From NCBI GenBank assembly GCA_963846915.1, contig CAWJXV010000006.1, positions 62,001-126,000 on the forward strand: a DNA stretch of 64,000 bases, given 5' to 3'. Shown piece by piece: positions 8,078 to 17,337 of the stretch. The notes below the pieces were generated by a model. The model was not told the DNA's origin. It made no database searches and worked only from the letters and a program-made list of their open reading frames with translations. Each line of letters starts with the position of its first letter. Within the stretch, counting starts at the first letter, position 1. Made by a program: the position numbers and the translations under genes. Origin of the DNA: PALSA-612 sp963846915. GTDB taxonomy: Bacteria; Actinomycetota; Thermoleophilia; Gaiellales; Gaiellaceae.

Positions 8078-8165
8078 CACGGGAAAACGGCCGGTTTCCC
8101 CCGTGAGCCCCCTTCCCCACGTGGTCGACGTGCGAGCGGCTAGCCGTCCAAGCTCGGAGTCGCGC

Positions 8166-8570
8166 GTGAAGGCGAGGCTCTTCACGGACGGCGGCGCCCG
8201 AGGCAATCCCGGCCCCGCTGCATTCGGCTACGTGATCGAGGACGGGGACGGAGCCGTCCTCGCGAGCCACGGCGAGGCGATCGGCGTCGCGACCAACAAC
8301 GTCGCCGAGTACCGCGCGCTCCTCGCCGGCCTCGAACGGGCTGCGGAGCTGGGCGTCGACGAGCTCGACGTCGTCTCGGACTCCGAGCTGATGGTCAAGC
8401 AGATGCGCGGTGAGTACCGCGTCAAGAACGCGGCGCTGCGCGACCTCTCGGTCGAGGCTGGACAGTTGGCGCGCCGCATCGGCGCCGTCACCTACACGGC
8501 CGTCCGCCGCGAGCACAACGAGCTCGCCGACCGGCTCGTGAACGAAGCCCTGGACCGGGCGCCGCTATAA
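8166..8570 (+). CDS. Ribonuclease HI family protein
   Basis: This 134-aa RNase H fold protein should cleave the RNA strand of RNA:DNA hybrids. The four acidic catalytic positions are visible: Asp in LFTDGGARGNPGP, Glu in NNVAEYRALLAGL, Asp in VVSDSELMVKQ and Asp in HNELADRLVNEA. The length matches short bacterial and archaeal RNase HI proteins that lack the basic handle. The longest open frame begins at 8103, but the conserved domain begins at once after GTG 8166, so I prefer that start. It lies ten bases before tRNA-Gly. Confidence 0.85.
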   Translation: MKARLFTDGGARGNPGPAAFGYVIEDGDGAVLASHGEAIGVATNNVAEYRALLAGLERAAELGVDELDVVSDSELMVKQMRGEYRVKNAALRDLSVEAGQLARRIGAVTYTAVRREHNELADRLVNEALDRAPL

Positions 8571-8582
8571 TCCGGTCGCCTG

Positions 8583-8656
8583 GCGGATGTAGCTCAGTTG
8601 GCTAGAGCGTCTGCTTGCCATGCAGAAGGTCGTGGGTTCGAATCCCATCATCCGCT
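8583..8656 (+). tRNA. tRNA-Gly (GCC anticodon)
   Basis: The 74 nt fold into a cloverleaf. The acceptor GCGGAUG pairs with CAUCCGC and the discriminator is U. The D-arm is AGCUCAGUUGGCUAGAGC. The anticodon stem UCUGC/GCAGA surrounds UUGCCAU, so the anticodon is GCC. The T-arm is GUGGGUUCGAAUCCCAU. A terminator follows directly. Confidence 0.95.
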
Positions 8657-8660
8657 CCTG

Positions 8661-8686
8661 AAAGCCCCGGAACGGGGCTTTTGTTT
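8661..8686 (+). terminator. Intrinsic terminator after tRNA-Gly
   Basis: AGCCCCG and CGGGGCT form a seven-base-pair GC stem around a GAA-type loop, followed by TTTTGTTT. The classical layout and position, four bases after the tRNA, indicate termination of the tRNA transcript. Confidence 0.85.
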
Positions 8687-8697
8687 GAGAAGGAGGA

Positions 8698-9564
8698 ATG
8701 CATGAGTGCGGAGGCGAACGAGTCGGGAGCGTGCGGCGAGCGGCGAGTTTGTGCCTCGGCCTGGTTGCGCTTCTCAGCGTGGCCTGTGAGCTTGCGGCTT
8801 CCGCGTCAGCGGTGCCCAATGTGTCCATCAGCGCGCGCTCGTTCGTGGCTATCGACGCCGATTCGGGCCGAGTCCTCCTTGCCCATGCGAGCACGGTTCG
8901 CCGTCCGATCGCCTCGCTGACGAAAGTCATGACCGCGTTGCTCGTGATCGAGCGCGGGCATCTGCAGGTACCGGTCCGCGTGACCCCCGCCGCGACGCGG
9001 GTCGAACCGGAGCGCGAGGGGCTGATCGCGGGCCAGAGCTACTCCCGCATGACTCTGCTCTGGTCCTCACTACTCGTATCGAGCAACGATTCCGCCACGG
9101 CCCTGGCGATCGACGCGGGCGGTGGTTCACTCGACCGGTTCTACAGAATGATGAACATCAAGGCGCGTTCACTCGGGATGGCGCAGACAACGTATGCCAG
9201 TGCCTCAGGGCTCAACGACACCAGCAACCTTTCCACCGCGCTCGACCAGGCGACCCTCGCTCGAGCCGCTCTCACCAACTCGACATTCGCCCATATCGTC
9301 GCTACTCGCGTCCGCCGCACGAGTTGGCCGGCACCCGTGTACGCCAAGGTGTGGGTCAACCACAACAAGATGCTGATGACGACCCCGGGAACCTACGGCG
9401 TCAAGACCGGCTGGACAACACGCGCCGGAGGCTGCCTGATCGTTGCGGAGCGCCGGGGAGGCCGGGCCGTCATCGGCGTCATCCTCGACTCGCCCAGCAT
9501 CTGGGTGGACGGGCCGAACCTGATCGACGACGCCTTCGCACGCATGAGCGGATTGCGCTCCTGA
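8698..9564 (+). CDS. D-alanyl-D-alanine carboxypeptidase (S11 family)
   Basis: This exported penicillin-binding peptidase trims the terminal D-Ala from peptidoglycan stem peptides. A hydrophobic signal segment is at about residues 17-37. The three S11 active-site motifs are SLTK (residue 73), SSN (about 128) and KTG (about 236), all intact and correctly spaced. The C-terminal PBP5-type extension is absent, giving a compact 288-aa protein. The start is uncertain. ATG 8698 sits only one base from AGGAGG, while the well-spaced ATG 8702 is in another frame. GTG 8731 gives a cleaner signal peptide. Confidence 0.85.
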   Translation: MHECGGERVGSVRRAASLCLGLVALLSVACELAASASAVPNVSISARSFVAIDADSGRVLLAHASTVRRPIASLTKVMTALLVIERGHLQVPVRVTPAATRVEPEREGLIAGQSYSRMTLLWSSLLVSSNDSATALAIDAGGGSLDRFYRMMNIKARSLGMAQTTYASASGLNDTSNLSTALDQATLARAALTNSTFAHIVATRVRRTSWPAPVYAKVWVNHNKMLMTTPGTYGVKTGWTTRAGGCLIVAERRGGRAVIGVILDSPSIWVDGPNLIDDAFARMSGLRS

Positions 9565-9574
9565 GCCGGCCTGT

Positions 9575-9593
9575 AGCGCGGCGGCGCCGCGCT
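9575..9593. terminator. Hairpin between convergent genes
   Basis: AGCGCGGC and GCCGCGCT form an eight-base-pair stem with a three-base loop. It lies exactly between the stops of the convergent carboxypeptidase and cyclase genes. The T-run is weak, so bidirectional termination is likely but not certain. Confidence 0.5.
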
Positions 9594-9599
9594 TGTCAG

Positions 9600-10745
9600 C
9601 TAGACCGCACGGCGCTGAAGCTCTCCGGCGAGGTCTCCACGGACAGCGAGGACGTTGAACGCGACGACCGGCCGCTGGAAGCCTTTGAGCATGAACTCGC
9701 CCGCCGGCTCGACGTCGACGTCCTTCTCGACCTCCGCGTAGAGGCGCTGCGCGATCAGGATCTGGCCGCCGGCCGCCTCGTCTGCGAGCCGCGAGGCGAG
9801 ATTGGTCACGGCGCCGATCGCCGCGTAGTCGGAGCGGCCCTCGAACCCGACCTCGCCGCACGTCGCGTGGCCGAGCGCAATGCCTGCGCCGAAGTGGAGG
9901 TCGTGCCCGCGCATCGACCACTGGGGCGTGAGGTCGACCATCTCCTCGCGGAGCGCGCAGCCGAGTCTCACGGCCCGCAGCGGCGCGTCGGGAATCTCGA
10001 TCGGATCGTTGAAGAAGAGCTGAACGCCGTCGCCCTCGAGGAAGCCGACGGTCGCCTCGAAGCGCTTCACGAGACGGCCGATCACCTCGTGGAACTCGCC
10101 CAGCACGCGCATCAGCTCCTCCGGCTCGACGGTGTCGACGAAGCTCGACCAGCCGCGCAGGTCGGCGAAGAACATCGCGACCTGTCTCCGGTGGCTGCGC
10201 ATGATCGTCTCGTCGCCCGACGAGACGACCGCGTCTGCGAGCTGCGGCGACAGGAAGCGCCGAAGCCGCCGCAGCCGTTCGAGCTCGCCCACCTGCGCCT
10301 GCACGCGCGCCTCGAGCGTGCGATTCAGGTCAGCCAGCTCGGCCGCCTGCGCCTTGATCGTGTCGTGGTAGCGCTTGATGCGGAGCAGCGACCGGACCCT
10401 GGTCAGCAGCTCGTCGTGGTTGAACGGCTTCGGGATGAAGTCGTCGGCACCGGCTTCGATCGCCTTCGTCTTCTCCTGACCGATGCTCGACGTGACCATG
10501 ATCACCGGCAGCACGGCGGTGTCGTCGTTCGCGCGCAGTTGGGTGCAAACGGCATAGCCGTCGAGGCCGGGCATCATCACGTCGAGGAGGATCAGATCGG
10601 GCTTCTCCGACTCGACGAGCTCGAGCGCCTCGAGGCCGTCGCGCGCGGTCACGACGTCGTAGCCACGGGGGACGAGCACTGCCTCGAGCAGGCGCACGTT
10701 CTCGGGAATGTCGTCGACCACGAGGATCTTGGCGGGCTCAGCCAC
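9600..10745 (-). CDS. Receiver domain fused to class III nucleotidyl cyclase
   Basis: Residues 1-120 are a receiver domain (ILVVDDIPENVRLLEAVLVP, phospho-acceptor Asp in LLLDVMMPG, Lys in PKPF). A coiled coil follows (about 128-160), then a class III adenylate/guanylate cyclase domain (about 185-350). The first metal Asp is in MFFADLRGW, the second in LEGDGVQLFF, and the transition-state Asn and Arg are in VTNLASRL. The usual Asp before VNLA (IGD) is Ala here (IGAVTNLA), so nucleotide choice is open. Phosphorylation by the neighbouring kinase probably controls cNMP synthesis. The gene overlaps the upstream receiver gene, showing translational coupling. Confidence 0.85.
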   Translation of the reverse strand: MAEPAKILVVDDIPENVRLLEAVLVPRGYDVVTARDGLEALELVESEKPDLILLDVMMPGLDGYAVCTQLRANDDTAVLPVIMVTSSIGQEKTKAIEAGADDFIPKPFNHDELLTRVRSLLRIKRYHDTIKAQAAELADLNRTLEARVQAQVGELERLRRLRRFLSPQLADAVVSSGDETIMRSHRRQVAMFFADLRGWSSFVDTVEPEELMRVLGEFHEVIGRLVKRFEATVGFLEGDGVQLFFNDPIEIPDAPLRAVRLGCALREEMVDLTPQWSMRGHDLHFGAGIALGHATCGEVGFEGRSDYAAIGAVTNLASRLADEAAGGQILIAQRLYAEVEKDVDVEPAGEFMLKGFQRPVVAFNVLAVRGDLAGELQRRAV

Positions 10746-11112
10746 GATCGCAGCGCTCCTGGACGGCCTGGATCAGCTCGGCGACGTCGACCGGCTTGGA
10801 GAGGTAGCCGTCGAACCCGGCCTCGAGGAACCGCTCGCGGTCGCCGCTCATCGCCTGCGCCGTCAGCGCCAGCACGGGGATCGAGGCGGTCCGCTCGTCT
10901 CCCCGCAGCCGCGCGAGCGCCTCGACGCCGTCGATGCCGGGCAGCTGCACGTCCATCAGCACGAGCGCCGGGTCCTGCGACATGGCGAGCTCGACCGCCT
11001 CCTCGCCCGTCGTCGCCTCGAGCGTGCTGTATCCCGTGGCTCGTAGCACGTCGCGGAAGAGCTTCATGTTCTTCTCGTTGTCCTCGACGACGAGGACCAG
11101 CTCACCGGCCAT
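10738..11112 (-). CDS. Single-domain response regulator (DivK/CheY-like)
   Basis: The 124-aa stand-alone receiver has the acidic pair in VVEDNEKN, the phospho-acceptor Asp in LVLMDVQLPGIDG, the Thr in LALTAQA and the Lys in SKPVD. It has no output domain. It overlaps the kinase gene upstream by 11 bp and the receiver-cyclase downstream by 8 bp, so the three form a coupled unit. A phosphate shuttle between kinase and cyclase is the natural inference. Confidence 0.85.
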   Translation of the reverse strand: MAGELVLVVEDNEKNMKLFRDVLRATGYSTLEATTGEEAVELAMSQDPALVLMDVQLPGIDGVEALARLRGDERTASIPVLALTAQAMSGDRERFLEAGFDGYLSKPVDVAELIQAVQERCDRG

Positions 11113-12993
11113 TGCGGCTCCCGTTCTCCATCGGCAGCGTAAAGGTGAAGCGGCTGCCGCGGCCGGGCTCGCTTTCGACCCAGATCCGGCCGCCGTGCAG
11201 CTCGACGAGCCGCTTCGAAAGCGCGAGACCCAGGCCCGTGCCCTCGCCCTGCTCGACGCCGACGGCGGTCTGCTGGAACTCCTCGAAGATCCGCTCGCGG
11301 TCCTCGGGCGCGATGCCCGGCCCGGTGTCCGTCACCGACACCTGCACCTCTCCGTTCATCCGGGACGACGCGACCACGACGCTCCCGCCCTCCGGTGTGA
11401 ACTTGACCGCGTTCGAGAGCAGGTTGAAGATCACCTGGAGCAACCGCCGCTCGTCGCCGTCGACCAGGTCGACGCCGGGCGCGAGCTCGAGCGAGAGCCG
11501 GACGCCGTGCTTCGTCGCCGGCTCGCGCACCATCAGGACACCGCGCTCGAGCGCCTCACGCAGGGAGAACGGGGCGACCTCGAGCTCGACCTGCCCCGCC
11601 TCGACCTTCGAGAGGTCGAGCACGTCGTTGATCAGGTCGAGCAGGTGGTTGCCGGAGGAGAGAATGTCGTTCAGGTACTCCTCCTGCTTCTCGTTGATCG
11701 GGCCGAACAGCCGCTGCCTGCAGCACCTGCGAGAAGCCGATGATCGCGTTCAAAGGCGTTCTGAGCTCGTGGGACATGTTGGCCAGGAAGTCGCTCTTGT
11801 GCCTGCTTGCGACCTCGAGCTGGCGGCCCTTCCGCGAGAGCTCTGCCAGCACCTGCTGCAACTCCCGCGTGCGTTCCTCGACCTTTTGCTCCAGGCTCTG
11901 AACCGATGCCTGCAGGCTGGCCGCCATCCCGTTCAGCTCGTCTGCGAGGCCGCCCAGCTCGTCGCGGCGGCGGAGCTCGATCCGCTCGTCGTAGGCGCCC
12001 GCCCCGATGCGGGCTGCGGACGTCCGCATCTGCTTGATGGGGCGGACGAGACGGCGGGCGAGCAACACGCTCAGGCCGATCCCGGCGGCGAGGAACGCCG
12101 CGAGCAGCAGCGCCGTCCGCCAGATCTTTCCGCGGACCGGCGCGAACACCGCGCTCTCGGGCTGCTCGACGAACACCTTCCAGCCGACCGGCGCGACGGT
12201 CGCCCAGGTGCTCAACACCTTTTGCCCGCGGAGGTTGCGGCCGACCGTCGATCCGGTGTTCGACGAAGCCAGCGCCCTCGTCACCTGAGGAAAGGTCAGG
12301 GAACGGTGCGTGAAAGCGGCGGGGTTCGGGTGCGCGATGGGCACGCCTTTGGCGTCGACCGCGTAGACGTATCCGGACGTCCCGAGACTCGTCTGCCTGA
12401 CCAGGTGCTGAATCTGTTCGAGATCGATCGTCGCGCCGACGACTCCGGTTCCTGTGGTTTGGTGTGCAGCCGCGTTATGAGATTCTGGAACCATCACTTC
12501 CATCGATCGTGCTCCGGGGTTGGACAGGGCCGTGGCGCGTACACGGGACCGAAGTAGACGCCCCCGTCGCCTTCACCCGCTCGACCGCAGGATCGTGTAA
12601 GAAGTTCCCCGGGACCGGCGTGAGCCCGCCGCCCGCGCTTGCGAGCGTCTTGCGCCCTTTCCTGTCGACGTAGAACGCATCGATGGCGTTGTCGTCGAGC
12701 AGGGGTTGAAGCATCGAGCCCAGTGCGGTGAAGGACAAGTAGGCTCCCTCCATCGCCCTCATCCTCTTGGCCAGGTCCCTGAAGTACTGGTCGATCGTGA
12801 CCGCGACCGACTTCGCCTTCTCCTGCTGCAGCCGGGTCAACGCACGCTTGTTGTCCTGATAGGACGAGTTGAGCAGGTACACGCTCGTGCAGACCACCGG
12901 AACGGCGACCAGCAGCGCGAACACGGCGATGTACTTGGCCGAGAGCGACGAAAGCCGCCGAGCGACCGGCTCACTCACCGGCCGATTCCCCAC
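11102..12993 (-). pseudogene. Sensor histidine kinase 1 (Cache-HAMP-HisKA-HATPase), frameshifted
   Basis: Order along the broken frame: a transmembrane helix at about residues 20-42, an extracytoplasmic Cache-like region, a second helix (LLLAAFLAAGIGLSVLLA), HAMP, coiled coil, then HisKA with MSHELRTPLNAIIGFSQVL. The HATPase domain with DTGPGI and GTGLGL is in a shifted frame. Comparison with kinase 2 places a one-base insertion near 11718-11720. Two further shifts lie near 12520-12575, where GVYFGPVYAPRP appears in a third frame. An unbroken version would be a membrane kinase feeding the receiver genes it overlaps. The gene may be decaying, or the assembly may be wrong. Confidence 0.75.
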
Positions 12994-12998
12994 CGGAT

Positions 12999-13471
12999 CT
13001 AGCCGTTATTGAAGCTGTAAGTCCCGTCCCAGTGCCACAGGTCCGGAATCGACGGATCGGCCGTGACGCGGACGCGGGCCTGGAGCCCGGCGAGCGTTCC
13101 CGTGCCGTCCGAGATCGTGCACAGTCCGGTCGCGGTCGCGTAGACGAAGGAGGCAATGGCCGGCCGCGATGTTCCCGGGCCCTGCGTAGATGGCCGATAT
13201 CGCTGTTCGTCGCAGTCTTGCCGCCCGCCTGCAGATAGAAGATCTGCGAGCCAACCTTGAGTGCCTTGACGTTCGAGGACCTGATCGTGCAAAAGCTACC
13301 GGCGAGGTGCTTGTTCCCCGAGCAATCCTTCGTCAGGTGGAACGCCTTCGTGGCTCGCGGCGCTCGGGTCTGGGAGGAGGCAGCGGATACGAAGAGGACG
13401 AGAGCGGCGAGCGAAAGAGCGCCAACCGTCAGCACGAGAAATCGCGTTGGTGAGCGCTTACGGCCTGCCAT
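12999..13471 (-). pseudogene. Small secreted beta-barrel-like protein, frameshifted
   Basis: The ATG at 13471 follows AAAGGAG by six bases. A signal peptide (FLVLTVGALSLAALVLFVSA) precedes a domain beginning KAFHLTKDCSGNKHLAGSFC. Continuation needs two frame changes near 13160-13200. The restored C-terminus reads TATGLCTISDGTGTLAGLQA and ends WHWDGTYSFNNG. The pattern of paired Cys, TGLCT..GTG...F.A.V and a WDGTYSF end resembles small secreted allene-oxide-cyclase-barrel-like proteins. The family call is tentative. The gene ends six bases before kinase 1, suggesting the product acts with it, perhaps as a ligand-binding partner. Confidence 0.5.
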
Positions 13472-13649
13472 CAAGGGCTCCTTTGGTCGGGGGACGAGCC
13501 TAACAGGTGTTTGTGCGGCGTGTAGCTTGTTCGTCGCCGAGCTGGATCTCTTCGATCATCGTGGTCGCGGGAACCGATGTCCAGGGTGCCAGCATCCCGA
13601 TCCGAGCGGTGTACCTGCACGGTGTCGGTCCTCGACGACCGGGACCCGC

Positions 13650-15289
13650 TCACCGGCCGTTACGGCTCCCTGCCTCGATCGGCAGCGTGAAGACGAAGCG
13701 GCTGCCGTGTCCGGGCTCGCTCTCGACCCAGATCCGGCCGCCGTGGAGCTCGACGAGTCGTTTCGAGAGCGCGAGCCCTAACCCTGTCCCCTCTCGCTGC
13801 TCCGCCCCGGCGTCGGTCTGCTGGAACTCCTCGAAGATCCGCTCCTGGTCACCGGGTGCGATTCCCGGCCCGGTATCGGTGACGGACACCTGCACCTCGC
13901 CGTCGGCGCGGGAGGTCGCGACGACGATGCTCCCGCCTTCCGGGGTGAACTTGACCGCGTTCGAGAGCAGGTTGAAGATCACCTGGCGCAGCCGCCGCTC
14001 GTCGCCGTCGACCAGGTCGACGTCCGGCGGCGGCTCGAGCGTCAGCCGGACGCCGTTCTTGGCCGCCCGTTCGCGCACCATCACGACGCCGCGCTCGAGC
14101 GCCTCGCGGAGCGAGAAGGTGGCGACCTCGAGCTCGACCTGGCCCGCCTCCACCTTGGACAGGTCGAGCACGTCGTTGATCAGCGAGAGCAGGTGGTTGC
14201 CGGACGAGAGGATGTCGTCGAGGTACTCCTCCTGCTTCGCGTTTACCTCGCCGAAGAGCCGCTGCCGCAACACCTGCGAGAACCCGATGATCGCGTTCAG
14301 CGGCGTCCGCAGCTCGTGCGACATGTTCGCCAGGAACTCCGACTTGTGTCGGCTCGTCGCCTCCAGCTCGCCGTAGAGCCGCCGCAGCTCGTCGTTCATC
14401 CGGTTGACGTTGCGCGCGAGCGCCCCCAGCTCGTCGCGGTTCGGCACGTCCAGCCGGCCCGAGAAGTTCCCCGCCGAGATCTCCTCGAGCCGCGCCTCGG
14501 TTCGTTGGATCGGACTGATCAGCGACCAGGAGAGGATCAGCCCCAGGCCGAGCGCGAGCACGACGCTCGCGGCGCTGACGGCGATGAAGAGGTTCCGCGA
14601 CGACGTGTACTCGCTGCGGTTCGCCTGCACGAGCGCCTCTGTCTCGGTCGCCGGCCTGGAAAGCGAGGCTCTGAGCGGTCGCCTGGAGGTCACCCCCCGC
14701 GGCAAGCGCAGCCTGCACGTGCGGATTCGCCTTGAAGCCCGCCACCCCGCTGCCGTCGAGCTTCTGGATCTGAGTCAGCGCGCGTCCGACCTTTCGATAG
14801 TCGAGGCGGATCCGCTGCAGTTTGCGTTCGTCGGCCGGCGGTGGGACGAATCCGAAGAGCGCCTCGGTGAAGGCCAACTCGACCTCGGAGCGCGTGTCTG
14901 CGATTGCCAGATCGGCGAGCAGCCACTGATTGCCGCCCTGCAGCGTCTTCCCTCCGGTGTAAGGCGTCACCGCCGGCGCGCCCGCGTCCCGCACGCCGAG
15001 CGTCTTCTGCAGGTCGCGAGCGTGCGCTTCGAGCGTCTTGGTACCGGGTGGAACGGAGCTGCAGGGTGTCGAGCCGGGCGACGCGCGCGTTCGCCTGCCC
15101 GAGCACCTGGAGGCCGAGCACGGTCACGAGGACGAGCAGCGCGGCGATGCCGAGGAACGCGACGAGCAGCTTCGTGCGCACCTTCGCCGGCGCACGGGCG
15201 ACCAGGCGGACGAGCCTGTCCTTGATCCTGCCGAGCGCCGCCCACCTTCGTCCGGTGGGCGGCGCCTCGAGCGCTTCGGGCTGCGCCAT
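13650..15289 (-). pseudogene. Sensor histidine kinase 2, frameshifted
   Basis: ATG 15289 overlaps the stop of the upstream secreted gene. The N-terminus has a transmembrane helix (LLVAFLGIAALLVLVTVLGL). A helical periplasmic region follows, shifted near 15035-15050 and restored as VRDAGAPAVTPYTGGKTLQG. A second shift near 14660 leads to TETEALVQANRSEYTSSRNL and the second transmembrane helix. HAMP, HisKA (SHELRTPLNAIIGFSQVLRQ) and HATPase (NLLSNAVKFTPEGG, DTGPGI, GTGLGL) are intact from about 14640 down. The kinase core is a close copy of kinases 1 and 3. An N-terminally truncated kinase could still be made. Confidence 0.75.
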
Positions 15290-15835
15290 CAGCCTACGGC
15301 GGCTACGGGCTCAGAGTCGGCGGTCGATCCGGCCGAGTCGGTGATCAGCCACTGCCCGTTGATCTTCTGGAGGGTGTGGGTGACGCCGGCCGCGGCGACG
15401 ACCTTCGAGGTCTTGGGGTCGATGTAGTGGCACTCGAAGTACATCGTCGCCTTGTCGCCGCTGAGGGTGATCCTGATCTTGTACGACGGCGTGTCGGACT
15501 CCCAGTGGTGACCCGGCTTGAACGCCTTGTTCTCGGTCGCGAACCAGTGCCTGATCTGCGCCTTGCCGGTCAGCGTCTTCTGGTCGATGTTGAAGACGGC
15601 GCCCGGCGCCCAGAGGGACATCATCAGGTTCAGATCGTGCGTCGAGGTGGCCTTGTGGAACTTCACCTCGATCTGGTCGATCTGATAGAGGTCGGCCTGC
15701 CTCTGCGTCGTCGAGTCGGCCGTGGTCGTCCTCGGCGGAGCCGCCGCCGAACGCGGTGAGCGGAATCACAAGGGCGGCGGCAACGACGCCGACGATGACC
15801 AGCGTCCTTGCCCGGAAGAGTGCTCTGAGTTTCAT
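15289..15835 (-). pseudogene. Secreted SnoaL/NTF2-like protein, frameshifted
   Basis: ATG 15835 has a Shine-Dalgarno AAAGGGGA upstream and a signal peptide (LVIVGVVAAALVIPLTAFGG). After one shift near 15720-15745 the frame continues TADSTTQRQADLYQIDQIEV. It then runs into an NTF2-like cone (LWAPGAVFNIDQKTLTGKAQ, IRHWFATENKAF, WLITDSAG). SnoaL-like folds bind small hydrophobic ligands or serve as enzymes. Export points to ligand capture outside the membrane. Its stop overlaps the start of kinase 2, so the two were one translational unit. Confidence 0.65.
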
Positions 15836-15886
15836 CGCTCGGTCCCCTTTCTCGCTTGCCTGCCGGGACATGTGACGATCGTGGCA

Positions 15887-17154
15887 TCAAGAGGAGGCGC
15901 GTCCAGCGTGCCAGCACCCGACTCGACCGGCGTGGCACCACGGTGCGCCTCGTTCTCCGCCTGGTTCCACGATCGGCAGCGTGAAGACGAAGCGGCTGCC
16001 GTGCCCGGGCTCGCTCTCGACCCAGATCCGGCCGCCGTGGAGCTCGACGAGGCGCTTCGACAGCGCCAGGCCCAGACCAGTGCCCTCGCGTTGCTCGGCG
16101 CCGACGTCGGTCTGCTGGAACTCCTCGAAGATCCGCTCCTGATCCGCGGGCGAGATCCCCGGCCCGGTGTCCGTGACCGAGATCTGTACTTCGCCGTTCA
16201 CCCGGGCCGAGGCGGTGACGACGCTTCCGCCCTCCGGCGTGAACTTGACGGCGTTGGAGAGGAGGTTGTAGACCACCTGGCGCAGGCGCCGCTCGTCGCC
16301 GTCGACGAGGTCGACGTCGGGCGCGAGCTCGAGCGAGAGGCGGACGCCGCGCTTCATCGCCGGCTCGCGCACCATCACGACCCCGCGCTCGAGCGCCTCG
16401 CGCAGCGAGAACGGTGGCGACCTCGAGCTCGACCTGCCCGGCTTCGACCTTGGACAGGTCGAGCACGTCGTTGATCAGCGACAGCAGGTGGTTGCCCGAC
16501 GAGAGGATGTCGTCGAGGTACTCCTCCTGCTTCGCGTTGACCTCGCCGAACAGGCGCTGCCGCAATACCTGCGAGAAGCCGATGATCGCGTTCAGCGGCG
16601 TCCGCAGCTCGTGCGACATGTTGGCGAGGAACTCGGACTTGTGGCGGCTCGCCGCCTCCAGAACCTGGCTCGTCTCATGGAGCTCGGCAAGTTCGTCGTT
16701 CGACGTTCGCGGCTAGCGCTCCTCGAGCTTGTCCGGTGGGACGTCCAATGGCGTAGAGATAGCCGCCGGTCGCGATCCTGGACCTCGGAGATCGCACTGT
16801 CCACGAACTGGAGGGTCGAGCGCCGCGACAACGACGCCAGTTCCGGGGCGGCCTCTCTTTGATCGCCAAGATCATGTGCGGACGAGACCCGGATTGGAAG
16901 TTGACGGGGCGGTAGTACGTGCCCCTCGACCACCTCGCGACCCTGAAGCTGGGTGTCGTTGTGTAATCGGCGTCCGTTCCCCTGATCGTTCGGTTCTGTG
17001 GGCGAGACGCTCAGCCGCGCCCTTCCGGAAGCGTCGAGATACTTCACCTCGCTAATCGAAGGCGCGCAACCTGCAGCGCCCCGAAGGCGGCAAGGACGGC
17101 AAGAACCACCACTTGCAGAATCCAACTCTTTCCTCTTACCGGAAAACCGATCAT
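15887..17154 (-). pseudogene. Sensor histidine kinase 3, heavily disrupted
   Basis: ATG 17154 follows GAGGAGG and opens a transmembrane helix (ILQVVVLAVLAAFGALQVA) that soon hits a stop. A sensor fragment in other frames contains SEVKYLDASGRARLSVSPTE and YRPVNFQSGSRPHMILAIKE. Both are typical of dCache kinases of this type. A final shift near 16411-16414 separates HisKA (SHELRTPLNAIIGFSQVLRQ) from the ATPase domain (MMVREPAMKRGVRLSLELAP onwards). The HAMP region seems deleted. At least three lesions make this the most decayed of the three paralogues. Confidence 0.7.
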
Positions 17155-17337
17155 GCTTCCTCCTCGGATTCTTCCTGGCTTCTTCAGCGGCAAGACAGCA
17201 CCGTACGGGTTGATTCCCGACCGTCGATCTAGTAGCCGCGAAAGCCCGAACTAGTTGCCTTTGCCTCTAAGACTTTGGCGACAGTAGGAGAAGGCGGCTC
17301 AGCTGCCCACGGTGCCTGCAGGTGGGATCGTGAGATG

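Noticed and set aside
9324..12557. Plus-strand open frame of 1077 codons
   Set aside because: It is antisense to the receiver-cyclase, receiver and kinase 1 genes, which have clear motifs. The translation has only shadow composition.
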